A stretch of 64,000 nucleotides of DNA from Azolla caroliniana (lineage: Eukaryota; Polypodiophyta): contig JBHGNT010000011.1 in NCBI GenBank assembly GCA_043228905.1, forward strand, positions 1,116,001 through 1,180,000, given 5' to 3'. This document shows positions 51,348 to 62,600 of the stretch, in pieces (the first letter of the stretch is position 1; every line of letters starts with the position of its first letter). A model generated the notes under the pieces. It worked only from the letters and a program-made list of their open reading frames with translations. It had not been told where the DNA came from and did no database searches. The position numbers were made by a program, and so were the translations under genes.

Positions 51348-53318
51348 CTAACCAGACTGGTTTGTCGTTACGCCCATCTGATGCCGAAGGGACCGAAAGC
51401 GGTCTGCCGAAAGACACTTGGTCATTCCATCTGCGACATTGTCGGTTGTGGATATTTTCTCTAGACCGATTTTCCCTGAAATGACGCTGTCCCGAACGAA
51501 GTGATATCGAACGTCGATATGTTTGGAGGCGTTGTGGTGAACCGGATTTTTCGACAAGGCAACAGCACCTTGACTGTCGCTATAGACAACTGGGGCCGAG
51601 TCATGGTCGACTTGTCGAAACGTGTGCGCCAGCCGGCCGAGCCACAAAGCTTCTTTTGCAGTGTCGGACGCAGCTACATATTCTGCTTCGGTCGTTGAGG
51701 TCGCTGTGCACTCCTGAAGTTTCGACTTCCACGAAATTGCTCCATTGCCGAATTTGAAGCAGTATCCAGTTGTTGATTTCCGACTGTCTATACAGCCGGC
51801 GAAGTCCGAGTCGGTGTAACCGACTACGCCTGAGGTTCGGTTCGGACCGAAAAGAATGTCGTGATCTTTTGTTCCAGCCAGATATTTGAACACATGCTTG
51901 ACTGCGTTCCAATGCGATCGGCCAGGATTGTGCATAAATCTGCTAACGACTCCTACGGCATGAGAGATATCAGGCCGTGTCGCGACCATCAGGTACATAA
52001 GGGAGCCGACTGCCGGTGTATACGGTACCGACTTCATATCTTCCCCCTCCGGACCGGATGTCGGGCAGTCTCGCTGAGAGAGCCGAAGATTCATGGGGAG
52101 CGGGGTTGAAGCAGATTTGGCTGATTGCATGTTGAAGCGTTCCAAGACACGTTCGATATAGTCGGTCTGAGACAAAAAAAGATGTCGTTTATCGCGATGC
52201 CGACTAATCTTCATGCCAAGGATGTGTCGTGCCGGACCGAGGTCCTTCATGGCAAACTTCAACCGCAGTTGCCGAATGAGATCGGCAAGTTCGCCCGCGT
52301 GGCGTCCAGAAATTAGCATGTCGTCCACGTAAATGATGAGGAAGATGGGTGATCCATCTTGAGCTGCGTTGGTAAAAAGACAATGGTCCTCATCGCTTTT
52401 TGAGAAGCCGATCGATTGGATGAAGTCGTCGAACTTCTTGTACCATTGTCGCGGTGCCTGTTTGAGGCCGTATAGACTCTTCCTGAGTCGGCAGACTAGA
52501 TGTTCTTGGCCAGTTGCCACGAAGCCTTTTGGCTGCTCCATATAAATTTCCTCTTCAAGATCACCATGGAGGAAGGCTGTTTTGACATCTAGCTGAATCA
52601 GCTCCAAGTTGTCGGCCGCCACTACGCCGAGTAGAAAACGAAGGGTTGTCATTTTCACCACTGGTGAAAAAATCTCGTCGAAGTCGACGCCATATTCTTG
52701 TCGGAAGCCCTTCGCAACTAATCTGGCCTTGTACTTTGGGGTGGTCGAATCAGATGTCTCTTTTAGTCGATAAACCCACTTGCAAGGAAGAGCACGTCGA
52801 TTCTTAGGTAATTCAACCAGATCCCAAGTCTTGTTTGCCCGAATGGAGTGCATTTCCGACTCCATCGCCAGATGCCAGGTGGCTGAATCGACAGATGTCG
52901 ATGCTTCTTCGTAAGACGTCGGTTCGCCGGCGTCGGTGAAGAAAATTCCAGGAGAATACCTCTCCGGAGGTTGCGACAGTCTCTCGGATCGCCGAGGTAT
53001 GATTGGACTGGTCGCATCGGGTATCGAGGTCGGATGGTCCGAAAGCGAATCATTCGGCTGTGCCGAGTCCGAGTTGTCCGAGTCGGTGGTGTAAGGTTCA
53101 GCTACCCGTGAAGCTGACCGTGTGTTAAGAGCGGGGCCTTCTTGAAGGGTCGGCACATCGGAAAATGTTACCCTTCGGACTTCGATCGGTTTTCGATTGA
53201 TGGATTCATAGCCGACTCGTTGAACACAACGTCCGAACTTCGAACGATTTGTCTGCGTTCGGGGTCCCAGAGTCGGTATCCCATTTCGCCGTCGGATCCA
53301 TATCCAAGGAAAATGCAT
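51348..53318 (-). CDS. D reverse transcriptase-RNase H
   Basis: Copia-type RT and RNase H, intact in one frame. RT blocks KWVYRLKETSD, YKARLVAKGFRQEYG, QLDVKTAFLHGDLEEEIYM and the active site LIIYVDDMLISG. The RNase H region has GYTDSDFAGCIDSRKSTTGY and TEAEYVAASDTAKEALW, and the frame ends HQMGVTTNQSG. The frame opens at 53318 in integrase-linker sequence, but true RT coding starts after the frame break near 53190. That break is the only visible lesion. Confidence 0.92.
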   Translation of the reverse strand: MHFPWIWIRRRNGIPTLGPRTQTNRSKFGRCVQRVGYESINRKPIEVRRVTFSDVPTLQEGPALNTRSASRVAEPYTTDSDNSDSAQPNDSLSDHPTSIPDATSPIIPRRSERLSQPPERYSPGIFFTDAGEPTSYEEASTSVDSATWHLAMESEMHSIRANKTWDLVELPKNRRALPCKWVYRLKETSDSTTPKYKARLVAKGFRQEYGVDFDEIFSPVVKMTTLRFLLGVVAADNLELIQLDVKTAFLHGDLEEEIYMEQPKGFVATGQEHLVCRLRKSLYGLKQAPRQWYKKFDDFIQSIGFSKSDEDHCLFTNAAQDGSPIFLIIYVDDMLISGRHAGELADLIRQLRLKFAMKDLGPARHILGMKISRHRDKRHLFLSQTDYIERVLERFNMQSAKSASTPLPMNLRLSQRDCPTSGPEGEDMKSVPYTPAVGSLMYLMVATRPDISHAVGVVSRFMHNPGRSHWNAVKHVFKYLAGTKDHDILFGPNRTSGVVGYTDSDFAGCIDSRKSTTGYCFKFGNGAISWKSKLQECTATSTTEAEYVAASDTAKEALWLGRLAHTFRQVDHDSAPVVYSDSQGAVALSKNPVHHNASKHIDVRYHFVRDSVISGKIGLEKISTTDNVADGMTKCLSADRFRSLRHQMGVTTNQSG

Positions 53319-55381
53319 TTCCTGGACCGAGGTGCAAGTTTTCGGCGATCATCTTTCGGAATAAGGGCGTACGCCTCGCATCCGAAGATCCTCAGCTTGT
53401 CGTAATTCGGCTTACTGCCGATCCATAGTTCCTGAGGAATTTGAAGTCCTAGAGGTCTGCTTGGCGACATATTGATTATGTGTACTGCCGTGAGTAGAGC
53501 CTCTGCCCAGAAGCCATCCGACAGTCCGGAGTGTTGGAGCATGGAAACTATCCGTTCTTGGATTGTCTGATTCATGCGTTCTGCAATCCCGTTTTGCTCC
53601 GGACTGTGTGGTGCCGTAAATTCACGTCGGATGCCGCGTTGTCGGCAGAATTTGACGAATTCTTCTGATTTGAACTCTCCCCCATTGTCGGTCCAAAAGC
53701 ATTTCAGTTTTCGGTCAGTTTGATTTTCTACCATAGCGAGCCAATCGGAGAAGATCGAGAAGACACGATCTTTGGTGCGAATTGGATAAGCCCACACCTT
53801 TCGAGTCGAATCGTCAATAAAACTGACGAAGTAAGAGGCACCGCCAAGAGACTGATGCGGCATTGGGCCACAGACGTCCGAGTGGACTAAATCGAGAGGT
53901 CTCGTTTCTCTTGGTGCTGATGTCGGGTGTGATGCGGCTGCTTGTTTGCCATACTGGCAATGTTCGCAGAATTGATGGTCCGAGAAGGAGAGTTTAGGGA
54001 TGTATCCGGCTCTAGATAGGTGCGTAATGCCGGCCTTGCTGAGGTGTCCTAATCTTCTGTGCCATAGTGATGACACAGGAATATCCACCAAAAACAGGTT
54101 ACCCTCTCTGAGTGTAACATGTAACGGATACAGTGAGTGTATCTTGGGTCCTCTAGCAAGCAGGAGGTTCCCCCTGTGGAGTGTCCACCCTCCCGAAGAA
54201 AAACCGGCACGAATGCCGTCTTCATCTAGTTGTCCGACTGAGATCAATGGCCTTGAGAGCTCGGGTACATGTCGGACATTGTGAAGTACAAGTGTAGAGC
54301 CACCTGCAAGGTTGAGCTCTACTGTGCCGATTCCAATGATGTCATAGTGTTGCGAGTTGCCGACTCGAACTGAGTCGGAGTGACGGATCGTATACTGCCG
54401 AAATTGGGATCGATGAGGAGTCACGTGAAATGACGCGCCCGAATCTAAGAGCCATGTGCTCGATTCTTCAGTCGTGAGCAGAACTTCTGATCCGACTGGA
54501 TTTTCGATGGATAGTATATTCGGGTCGTTTGGTAGCACGTCAGCTGAGGAGCTGACGTAATTGATCTCCTCATGCCGGCCACTCTTCTTGTCTGATTTCT
54601 GAGACTTGTCGTTCTTGTTCTTGAGTGCGCGGCAGTCGGCTTTGATGTGTCCGGGTTTCTTGCAATAGTTGCAGATTCGATTATCCCGTGACTGGCTCCG
54701 TCTTCGCTGATTGTTCGGCTGCCGTGAGGAATCTCTTCCTCGTATGTTCGATCGGTCTGTCGAACCTTGTACTACGTAAGCGTCGTCTGTTGAGTCTTTG
54801 GCGAAAGACTTTCTCCGAGCTGCTTCGGTCAGGATTGCGCTCGTGACTTCGGAGTATTTAACAGCCGTGGTTGACGCGTTGCACACGGTTGTGACGAAAG
54901 TTTCCCATGATGAGGGAAGGCTGCTCATGAGTATCATTGCTCTGAGTTCATCCTCGATTGCCGTCCCCTGAGATGAGATTTGGGAGCTTATACTTTCGTA
55001 CTCATTGAGATGTGCTTGGACCGAATCGGATTCTTTCATCCGCAAGTTGTAGAGGCGCCGGATCAGAAACATCTTCGTTGCGGCGACCTTCTTTTCGTAA
55101 GTGTCCGACAGTGTTTTCCACAGTTCGAATGCTGTCGTACACGATTGCACCGTAAAGTATACCGATTCCGATAGGTGCATCCGAATCGTGGCGCGGACAA
55201 TTCTGTCCAGCTTCTGCCACTCAATTGGTTTGTATCCTTCTGGAGGTTCTTCATTTTCGATGGGATCGATTTGCCCCTTGACTATGAGATAGTCCTGCAT
55301 TTGCTCCTTCCAGAAGTTGAAGTTCGATCCATCGAACTTTCGTAGACTCATTTCTGACGAGACGGATGTTGATGCCATCAA
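53168..55381 (-). CDS. D gag-protease-integrase
   Basis: 737-residue frame. Gag (LRKFDGSNFNFWKEQMQDYL), CCHC knuckle (CNYCKKPGHIKADC), protease WLLDSGASFHVTPH, pre-integrase block SLWHRRLGHLSKAG and C-x2-C in CEHCQYGK. The integrase D-D-E is in LVHSDVCGPM, CFWTDNGGEF and QNGIAERMNQ, and the linker ends FNESAMNPSIENR. The stop at 53168 overlaps the RT frame by about 150 bases; a shift between frames is needed to make the usual single copia polyprotein. The start MMASTSV is chosen as the first ATG. Confidence 0.92.
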   Translation of the reverse strand: MMASTSVSSEMSLRKFDGSNFNFWKEQMQDYLIVKGQIDPIENEEPPEGYKPIEWQKLDRIVRATIRMHLSESVYFTVQSCTTAFELWKTLSDTYEKKVAATKMFLIRRLYNLRMKESDSVQAHLNEYESISSQISSQGTAIEDELRAMILMSSLPSSWETFVTTVCNASTTAVKYSEVTSAILTEAARRKSFAKDSTDDAYVVQGSTDRSNIRGRDSSRQPNNQRRRSQSRDNRICNYCKKPGHIKADCRALKNKNDKSQKSDKKSGRHEEINYVSSSADVLPNDPNILSIENPVGSEVLLTTEESSTWLLDSGASFHVTPHRSQFRQYTIRHSDSVRVGNSQHYDIIGIGTVELNLAGGSTLVLHNVRHVPELSRPLISVGQLDEDGIRAGFSSGGWTLHRGNLLLARGPKIHSLYPLHVTLREGNLFLVDIPVSSLWHRRLGHLSKAGITHLSRAGYIPKLSFSDHQFCEHCQYGKQAAASHPTSAPRETRPLDLVHSDVCGPMPHQSLGGASYFVSFIDDSTRKVWAYPIRTKDRVFSIFSDWLAMVENQTDRKLKCFWTDNGGEFKSEEFVKFCRQRGIRREFTAPHSPEQNGIAERMNQTIQERIVSMLQHSGLSDGFWAEALLTAVHIINMSPSRPLGLQIPQELWIGSKPNYDKLRIFGCEAYALIPKDDRRKLAPRSRKCIFLGYGSDGEMGYRLWDPERRQIVRSSDVVFNESAMNPSIENRSKSEG

Positions 55382-56072
55382 ATTTGGTTTCGGTTGACGA
55401 AGCTCGGTTCGGAGTTGACTACGAACCTTGTTGGAGTGCAGCCGGTTGGCTCACCCGATATCGTTCTAGTCGGATTTGAACCCGAGTCGGTTCGGCTTCG
55501 GATATATGTATTGTTGAACTTGCTCGAATTGACTCCGGTAACTTGAGGGACAGAACCGACTGGTCTTCCCGAATGTTGCCGAGTCGGAGTGAGCCCGGTT
55601 CGCTTCCGAATATATATGCCAAATGCCGATTATTGAAACCGATTGTCTGGACCGATTCTGCTTCGGGTGATTGCAGCGACGAGAGAGACGGATCCAACTG
55701 ATCCTCCCGAATGTCGATCAGCCGGATGAAGCACGAATTGGGGTTGTTGTCTTGAGACCGATCTGCACCGAGTGGTTACAATGAGCGGCGAGCAGCGTTT
55801 GATGACCTCTTCGGATGCCGTTTAACCGAGTGGAGCACGATCGTGTCAATGTTGCACAAGGGGATTTCACCTCGAGCGGTTACGATCACAAGGAACAGAG
55901 TACAACCGGCTGGCTTACTCCAAGCGAAGATGATCTAACGCGATGAGATGCAAGCCTCGTTTTTCTTCTTCTCTTTTCTTCGAATGACGCAAGAAACCGA
56001 ATGCTGTGCAGGCTGAGACGACGGCCGACAGCGGGATGAAGGACCGAATACTGTGCAGGCTCTGATACCAGA

Positions 56073-56160
56073 TGTTGCAGACAAGGTCGTCTATGCGGAA
56101 GATCAAGAAGCATTTGATTCTGTTCTGTACCTGCGTATGACAGTTTCTAGGTCGTTGCAC

Positions 56161-56192
<32 letters not shown>

Positions 56193-56378
56193 GCACAAAA
56201 GAGTCTTTCTATTCCATAAAGCAATAATACAACCCAACCTTACAAAAAGGTTACAAGGTCACTATATATAATGACAGACTTAGGGCATCTACCATTTATG
56301 CTAATTACACAAATGGCCCAAACTTGATCTATACAAAGGGATAGTGTGAATACGTCCATTATACACTTGTATTCGACA
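56073..56378 (-). repeat. D 5' LTR
   Basis: Pairs with 50839-51154; GA tract shorter (56169-56191). Confidence 0.95.
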
Positions 56379-56968
56379 CCTCCTTTGTCCACCGCGTATG
56401 CCCTCCGATTAGGCCCCCGGTCACTCTGATTGTACGCCGGTTTTCGTGCCTCGCGTGTTGCATGTGTCCCTTCTTTGGTTCAACTGTCTCCTCGTCTCGA
56501 GCACCTCGGCGTGCCATCTCTCTGTGTTCCGTGCTTGGCTTCCATAGGCTCTTCCCGTGCGTTGATTTCATCCTCTGAATACGCGCTCGTACTTCGGTCC
56601 TTAGGTGACCCCATTAAGCACTCCTTGTTTCTCCCTCACTCGCCGTACTCTCTCGCGGTAGAGCGTACCGTCATCTCGACCTTTGTGTCGGGGTCCTTCG
56701 CGGCTCTCGTTACCGCGTCATCCCGACTTGTGTCCTCTTGGTCCGCTTGGCCTCGCATGTCCTCCGGGACGCCGCGTTTTCCCTTCCCGGTGCATAGCCC
56801 TTTGCTCTCCACACACCATCCTCCGCTCTCGTCGTTCATCCGCCGATCCTGGCAACTCACCGCTCCGCCTTCCGTCCCATGCTTGCCTCTTAAAGGCTTG
56901 ACCAGACCGCTATCACCGGTCACTCGTTGCCGCTCTTCCAGGTGCATGCTTATTTCTTGGCCCTTCCG
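56379..56968 (-). mobile_element. C3: fragment of a C-family element
   Basis: On the minus strand it repeats the distal charged region of C1/C2 (EERQRVTGDSGLVKPLRGK, DRRMNDESGGWCVESKGL, STAREYGE). No LTR. It abuts element D on the left and the fold-back element on the right. Confidence 0.75.
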
Positions 56969-57654
56969 CCTTTTGACATAATGTCCTTATGAGGGTAGTT
57001 AAGCCTCATATTTATACCTTTTCCTAGGCCCCTTGAATAGATGTGCCTTTCTAAAAGGCTCTCCATTCATTGGTTGTCCAAATCATGATAGTGCATGCAC
57101 CTATCATTCCTTCTATCCAATCATTGGTCCCCTTTTTAACATTAGTGAACATACCCTTCACTAATGTAAATATTAGTGACCTACCCTCACCAACGTTATG
57201 TGTACATAAAATTTACTATTGGTCAAAAAGTTTTTTTGCGTGTCCCAACTGACTCTATGTCATTGTCTACGAGCAAGTGCATTAAGTTAACCGCACAATA
57301 TTGTGGCCCATTTCAAATCCTTAAGCGAGTTGGTGAACATACCTGTCACTTATGTTATGTACAATAGTACCCTTCACTTATGTTATTTACTATGTTTTTG
57401 ACCAATAGTAAATGTTATGTACACATAACATAGGGGAGGGTAGGTCACTAATATTACATAAGTGAAGGGTATGTTCACTAATGTTAAAAAGGGACTAATG
57501 TGATTGGATAGAAGGAAGGATAGGTGCATGCACTATCATGATATGGACAACCAATGAATGGAGAGTCTTTTAGAAAGGTACATCTATTCAAGCAGCCTAG
57601 CGAGAGGTATAAACATGAGGCTTAGCTACCCTCATAGGGGATTACATCAGAAGG
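56969..57654. mobile_element. fold-back (long inverted repeat) element
   Basis: Arms of about 250 bp (56969-57235 and about 57395-57654) are imperfect reverse complements: CCTTTTGACATAATGTCC on the left pairs with the complement of GGATTACATCAGAAGG on the right, and matches continue through GAGGGTAG, GTGCATGCAC, TTAGTGAACATACCCTTCAC and GACCAATAG-type blocks. Loop about 150 bp. No clear target duplication. Likely a MITE or fold-back DNA element. Confidence 0.8.
57218..57364 (+). pseudogene. gypsy integrase C-terminal fragment in the fold-back loop
   Basis: A 49-codon open stretch reads IGQKVFLRVPTDS, KCIKLTAQYCGPFQILKRVG: the G-K/Q-V-x-L-R ... KL-x-P/Q-x-x-GPF-x-I pattern found just after the integrase core of Ty3/gypsy pol. 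No other pol sequence flanks it. Confidence 0.6.
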
Positions 57655-58574
57655 CTATTGTCTTAGACACCGGTGGTGCGGGCTAGGCTTTGATCTCGAT
57701 GATCGTGTTATCTCTTCCAACATATTAGTCATCCTAATATCCGGCAATATGGGACGTCGGTGGTAGGTTGGCTATGTCTAGAGCATAGCTCGAGGGTGGT
57801 GGAACGGGTTCTTCTATCCAATCTATTTTCCTTCTTTTTACTTTATTTTGGTGTATTGATTAGTAATAGACTCTTAACATGAAAAAACAATATTTGTGGT
57901 GTACACTAATGATGTATACCATAAGTTGGTGAGTCAAGAAGGTTTTGGATACATGGCACATTACCTTATGTGTAGAATGGTGGTGTTGAGTTTTTTATAT
58001 AGGATGGCATTCTCATCTTCCGTTTCATGAAAATGTGTTTCTTTGGCATGCAATGATCAGTGGGTTGCCTTTGGAGATGGCTTTAAAACGAAGACATATT
58101 TTGAATAGTACATCTTTTTTCAATATAATGATTGAGGAAGAGGACATACAAGTTAATTACATGCGTAGGTTCTAATTCCATTTGGGGTGTTATATCACAA
58201 TTTTAGGCATCATTAACTAACAATGTTTTGTCACCTTTAAAATAAGTTTTGACTGAGGGTGTTGGAGTTCTACCCACCCCATCATATTACATTGTGTTTG
58301 ATTATCTTAGCTATTAGGGTTGTGATATAATTGGAGCTTGAGAAATGGGTTCTTGTTTGATGTATTTTGTGGGGCACCAATACTCCAATACTTAGGCTAA
58401 AAGGGAAGTTGATTTAGCACTTTTCACAACTATGTTGTATAGGCACCTTGTCCCTAGAAGAGTTAGACTTATGCCATATAGTATTACAACACCTTAGAGG
58501 GTTTAGGGTTTACTTTGTCATAGTTGAGGTAGCATGGCTTTGCATTGTCATCTTGTTCTAATACAACACAAAAT

Positions 58575-58618
<44 letters not shown>

Positions 58619-59658
58619 AGATAACTTTCTACCACCTAAGCCATTGGAGGATATGATACATTTGGCGTAGTAGAATTAATGGTTTGATGGTCCCCATAAG
58701 TGCCACAAGTACATCACGGAAAGTAACTAGCCTTACAGCACCTTAGCAAGTTTAGCTCAAAGCTTATATCGAGAGGAATTACATTTATGCTACAAGTCTC
58801 ACAACTTACAAGGTTTACCTTGGCATAAGATCCTCACACATTATACATAGCAAGGTTTCATTTATGTCAATTAATCATACAACATAGAGAAGAGCCTTGC
58901 ACATATGGTCTTCACAGGTTCTACCCCATAGAGTAATATTTATGACAATTTAGTCATGTGAACTCCTTAGTACAACAGACAAAAGCTCTCCTTACCATCA
59001 CAAGAAGACAAGGGCTCAACTATACTATACTAAGCCATAACTTAGTATGACAATTTAGTTATGTAAACTACTAAGTACAAGAGAATACAAGTGCTTGACT
59101 ATGTTATATTAAGCCATTACTTGCAGGAGCACGAAAAGAGGCTGGTTGCATGCATACTTTATATAAGATAAAGAAAGCATAGCATTGGTCCATGGTATAC
59201 CGATTTTGACAAACATGCGGAACTATCGAGATAGCTCAAAATAAGTAAAAATTGTTTGCAACACATTAATCATCACAGAAAAGAAGCAAACTTCAATTTA
59301 ATCAACAAGCAAGAAGTAACAAATAACCATCAAAATCATCCTTCAATCTTTATTGAAAGATTTCATCCTCTTGCCTTCTTTAAACGAAGAAACAAAAGGA
59401 GTGATTTTGGATGGATAGATAGATAGATAGCTAAATAAGTAGGTAGTATTCACGCCCATAAGTCCACTCATCCTCTCAATCTGACCTTCTGATGTCCATA
59501 TAAAATCTTGTTATAGCAGATGCAGTTGGAGGATATGCCTAAAAAGAGATAGATAGATAGATAGATTAATAGATAGATTAATATGCATTTCATATTGCAT
59601 ACATACATACATACATCAACACATATCAGTGACTTCTGTTCTTATATATAGTTAATTC
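57655..59658. other. intergenic, 3' of the DUF936 gene
   Basis: AT-rich with no supportable gene. Contains a (GA)n tract (58574-58613), GATA repeats (59419-59440, 59547-59566) and a CATA repeat near 59597-59615. The last bases before 59659 are the 3' untranslated region of the DUF936 gene. Confidence 0.6.
58574..58613. repeat. (GA)n microsatellite
   Basis: About 20 GA units. Confidence 0.95.
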
Positions 59659-62600
59659 CTATATGCATTTCCCCAATGTACTTGCAGCAGATTCAACATG
59701 TTGCAACAAAAACTCGTAGACCTTGCGCTTGACACGATCCAGGATTTGAACCACATGAAGATCCAGCGGCTTTTGCTTGTCGGATTCTATCACATCCACC
59801 CAATCATTCACTCTCTTGATCTGAGATAACATCAATGCAATCACATTGCTCTCTTTCTGAGCAATCTTAAGTTCGGAAGACCCATCAACTGTTACCACAT
59901 CAACCCCCCCACCACTGATGAATGAAAGTCGAAACCCAAATTCTAAGGCTTTCTCCACGAATTGCAAGAACCAACTCTGCATTTCATTCCTCAATAGATT
60001 TGCTAGTTCTAAAGTTGCTGTGGATGACCCACCACCATGTGACTTCTTAGATGATGCATCCCCAAGGAGAAAACCTGCTGCTTTTACAATATTTTCGGCC
60101 CCCGATGTGCCTAAGCTCCTCTTTAACGAGCTGGTTTTTAATGGTGAAGGATTCCTCAACTCTTGGCTTACACTTAACCTTTCACTGCCATGGAAACCTT
60201 TCTGTGGTGTGCTCAATGGCGTTCTCCTCACCGATGGAGAACTGGCTACCCTTTGGGTCGATGTTAATTGGGAGCTTATCGATGATTCATTCGGCTTCTT
60301 TGACAGATAATGCCCACTGTGTGGAATCAAAGAGTCTTTGACAGGAGAAGAGCTCTTTAGAACAGATGCAAATTGCTTGCTGAAATGTGATATGGAAGCT
60401 AGATCAACAGACAATGCGGCATTAACCCATGTCGATGCGCTTTTGAGTTTATTCTCATCCGAACAGATGTCAGAATCTTCTGGGCCACGGAGGCATGGTA
60501 TCGAGTGTACTACCAATGAGGCGGTCCGAAGAGATTGGTATAAACCAAAGAATTGGTCCATCGTTGGGGCGGGATTCTCCGGATCAGATGCCAGACAAAG
60601 CTCGGCAAACATGCTGAAAAAGAAACCAAACAAGATCCATTGTCAGATCCATTTCATATCATTGCTACATCCATTTCCCATGATTTGTTGGTTTACTACC
60701 CTAGCTACTTACATACTCCATAAATCCTTTATCAGAAGATTCTTTTCACATCAAAGTGCATCTATCCATGTGCATAAATGCACATAAACAGAACATGCAG
60801 ACACATAGTATGTCTCACCTCATGCATCTGATTACACTCTCGTGAGCCGAAGCTTCTTGTAATGCTCGAGCGGCTGTTTGTGATGCAGCATTTCTTTTCT
60901 GCATAACATCCTGTCAGGAAAACAGATACAAATCATGATTAATATTATTTAGAACTAATCAGCATACAGGACATCCAATGAAGGGCAACATTTGAAGCAC
61001 ATTTTCAGGACATTACAAGCACATTTGCAAGATATTGTACCTTGCCTAAGGACACAAGGTTTTGAGGTAGAGTGGACCAAGCTACACTACCATCCGTCCA
61101 CCTCTTATCATGGATGGCTGGGCGGTGTGAAATGGATGAATCTGAGTGAGACGAGCTCTTTTTCACAGAAGACATCGATGATGGCCGGTGAGACTTCGTG
61201 TCGGCCTTTTTCTGTATTTGATCAGCCTCTTGCTGTCCATAACAAACCATACACAATCAACACCTTTAACCACAACAAAATCAAGAGAAGGCATATGGAT
61301 CATATACAATCACAACCATAAAGATCACATACAATCAATACCAGACACACACACACACACACACAATATAGGCTAGGCCTTATCCAGGGTCATATACAAT
61401 CCATATCTCCAACTTGAGAAAGGAAGAAAGAAAGAAAAACCAACCATAACAGGTGCAGGGGTCTTGGGTTCCTTGGAGGTCCGAGCCGAGAGCTTGACCT
61501 TATCCGGGGTCTCTTCGGTGCTTTTCCTCATTGTCTTCATGGCCGAAGCGAGGAGGTCGACGCCTTTAGAGCTTGAGGTGGTGCCCGGGACGTAAATAGA
61601 GGACCTTCTTCGGCTCATGTCTCCGATACTAACACGCGGGGTGCGGCCCGTGCTGATAGACCTCTTTCCCGTGGTAGGCGATGATTGACGAGCCCGGCCG
61701 CTCGGAGATCCTTGCCAATTCCTACCACTCGGCGAGCTCTGCCTTATCTTACCTCCTGGAGACGCTTGCCGACTAACCTTACCGCTCGGTGACACTTGCC
61801 TAACCTTGCCACTAGGGGAACTTTGCCTGTACCTGGAAGGAACGATATATGCAACTTTCTTCAACCCTTCTTTCTCTGTAGATTCCTCGGTGGTCTCGGT
61901 ATGACTAGTTTCGTTCGCTTTTAGCGAAGCCCCACCATTGCCATTAGCATTAGCATTAGCATTAGCATTAGCATTAGCATTAGTATTCTCATTGCCACTA
62001 ACATTGCCACCGTTGGCATTGGCATTGGCATCTTCAGAAATGGTGTTTGCATTACTTGTTTTGGAAGGGGTAACATTCCGATTCGGGGTCGATGAACGGG
62101 GTTTGCTTGCTGGGGATGCGTCTCTGAATATCTTGGATTTCACCATTCTTCTCCTTGCCTTTGCAACTGCTTCTGCTTGATCGCTCTGCTGAAGATCTGT
62201 GTACACATTCTCTGTATCTTCAGCTATGCTCTTCTCCAGGGTAGTATTCACTGATGCCGTCTTCTCTCCTCCATATAAGCTCGATGCTTTCGCAGAAGCA
62301 GAAGAGTAGCGATTGTTGGCAGCCACCGTAGATCTATCCGAGAACCGATTCGCAGACAGTGGCTCCGGCTTGTTCGACCGGTGATCAGACAGCTTCGAAA
62401 GCTCTGAAGCACGGTAAGGATTAGCATCGGATGGTTTCAGAATCTCCAAGAGGCGATGATGATGCGAAGGGTAGTCAGTGGAAGGCCGAGGGTTGATCAT
62501 CGAGTCAGGAAGCTTATGAAAGTCCGAGTGTCGATGGGAACTAGAATTAGGGTAAGGGTTAGAGATGTGGCTGGGATTAGAGTTAGGGTTAGGGTTAGGG

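Larger units (their letters stand above)
50839..56378 (-). mobile_element. D: Ty1/copia element with mismatched flanks
   Basis: 3' LTR 50839-51154, 5' LTR 56073-56378, about 99% identical apart from GA-tract length (three substitutions seen). Primer site TGGTATCAGAGC on the minus strand (56059-56070) and a purine tract ACGGGGGAG before the 3' LTR. gag-protease-integrase and RT-RNase H are present, with one frame break. The flanking pentamers GTTTT and CCTCC do not match, so no target duplication survives. The leader between primer site and gag (55382-56058) has only short frames. Confidence 0.93.

Noticed and set aside
55419-55697. 92-residue frame in the leader of element D
   Set aside because: No known domain; leader frames of this size are common in copia elements. 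Left as leader sequence.
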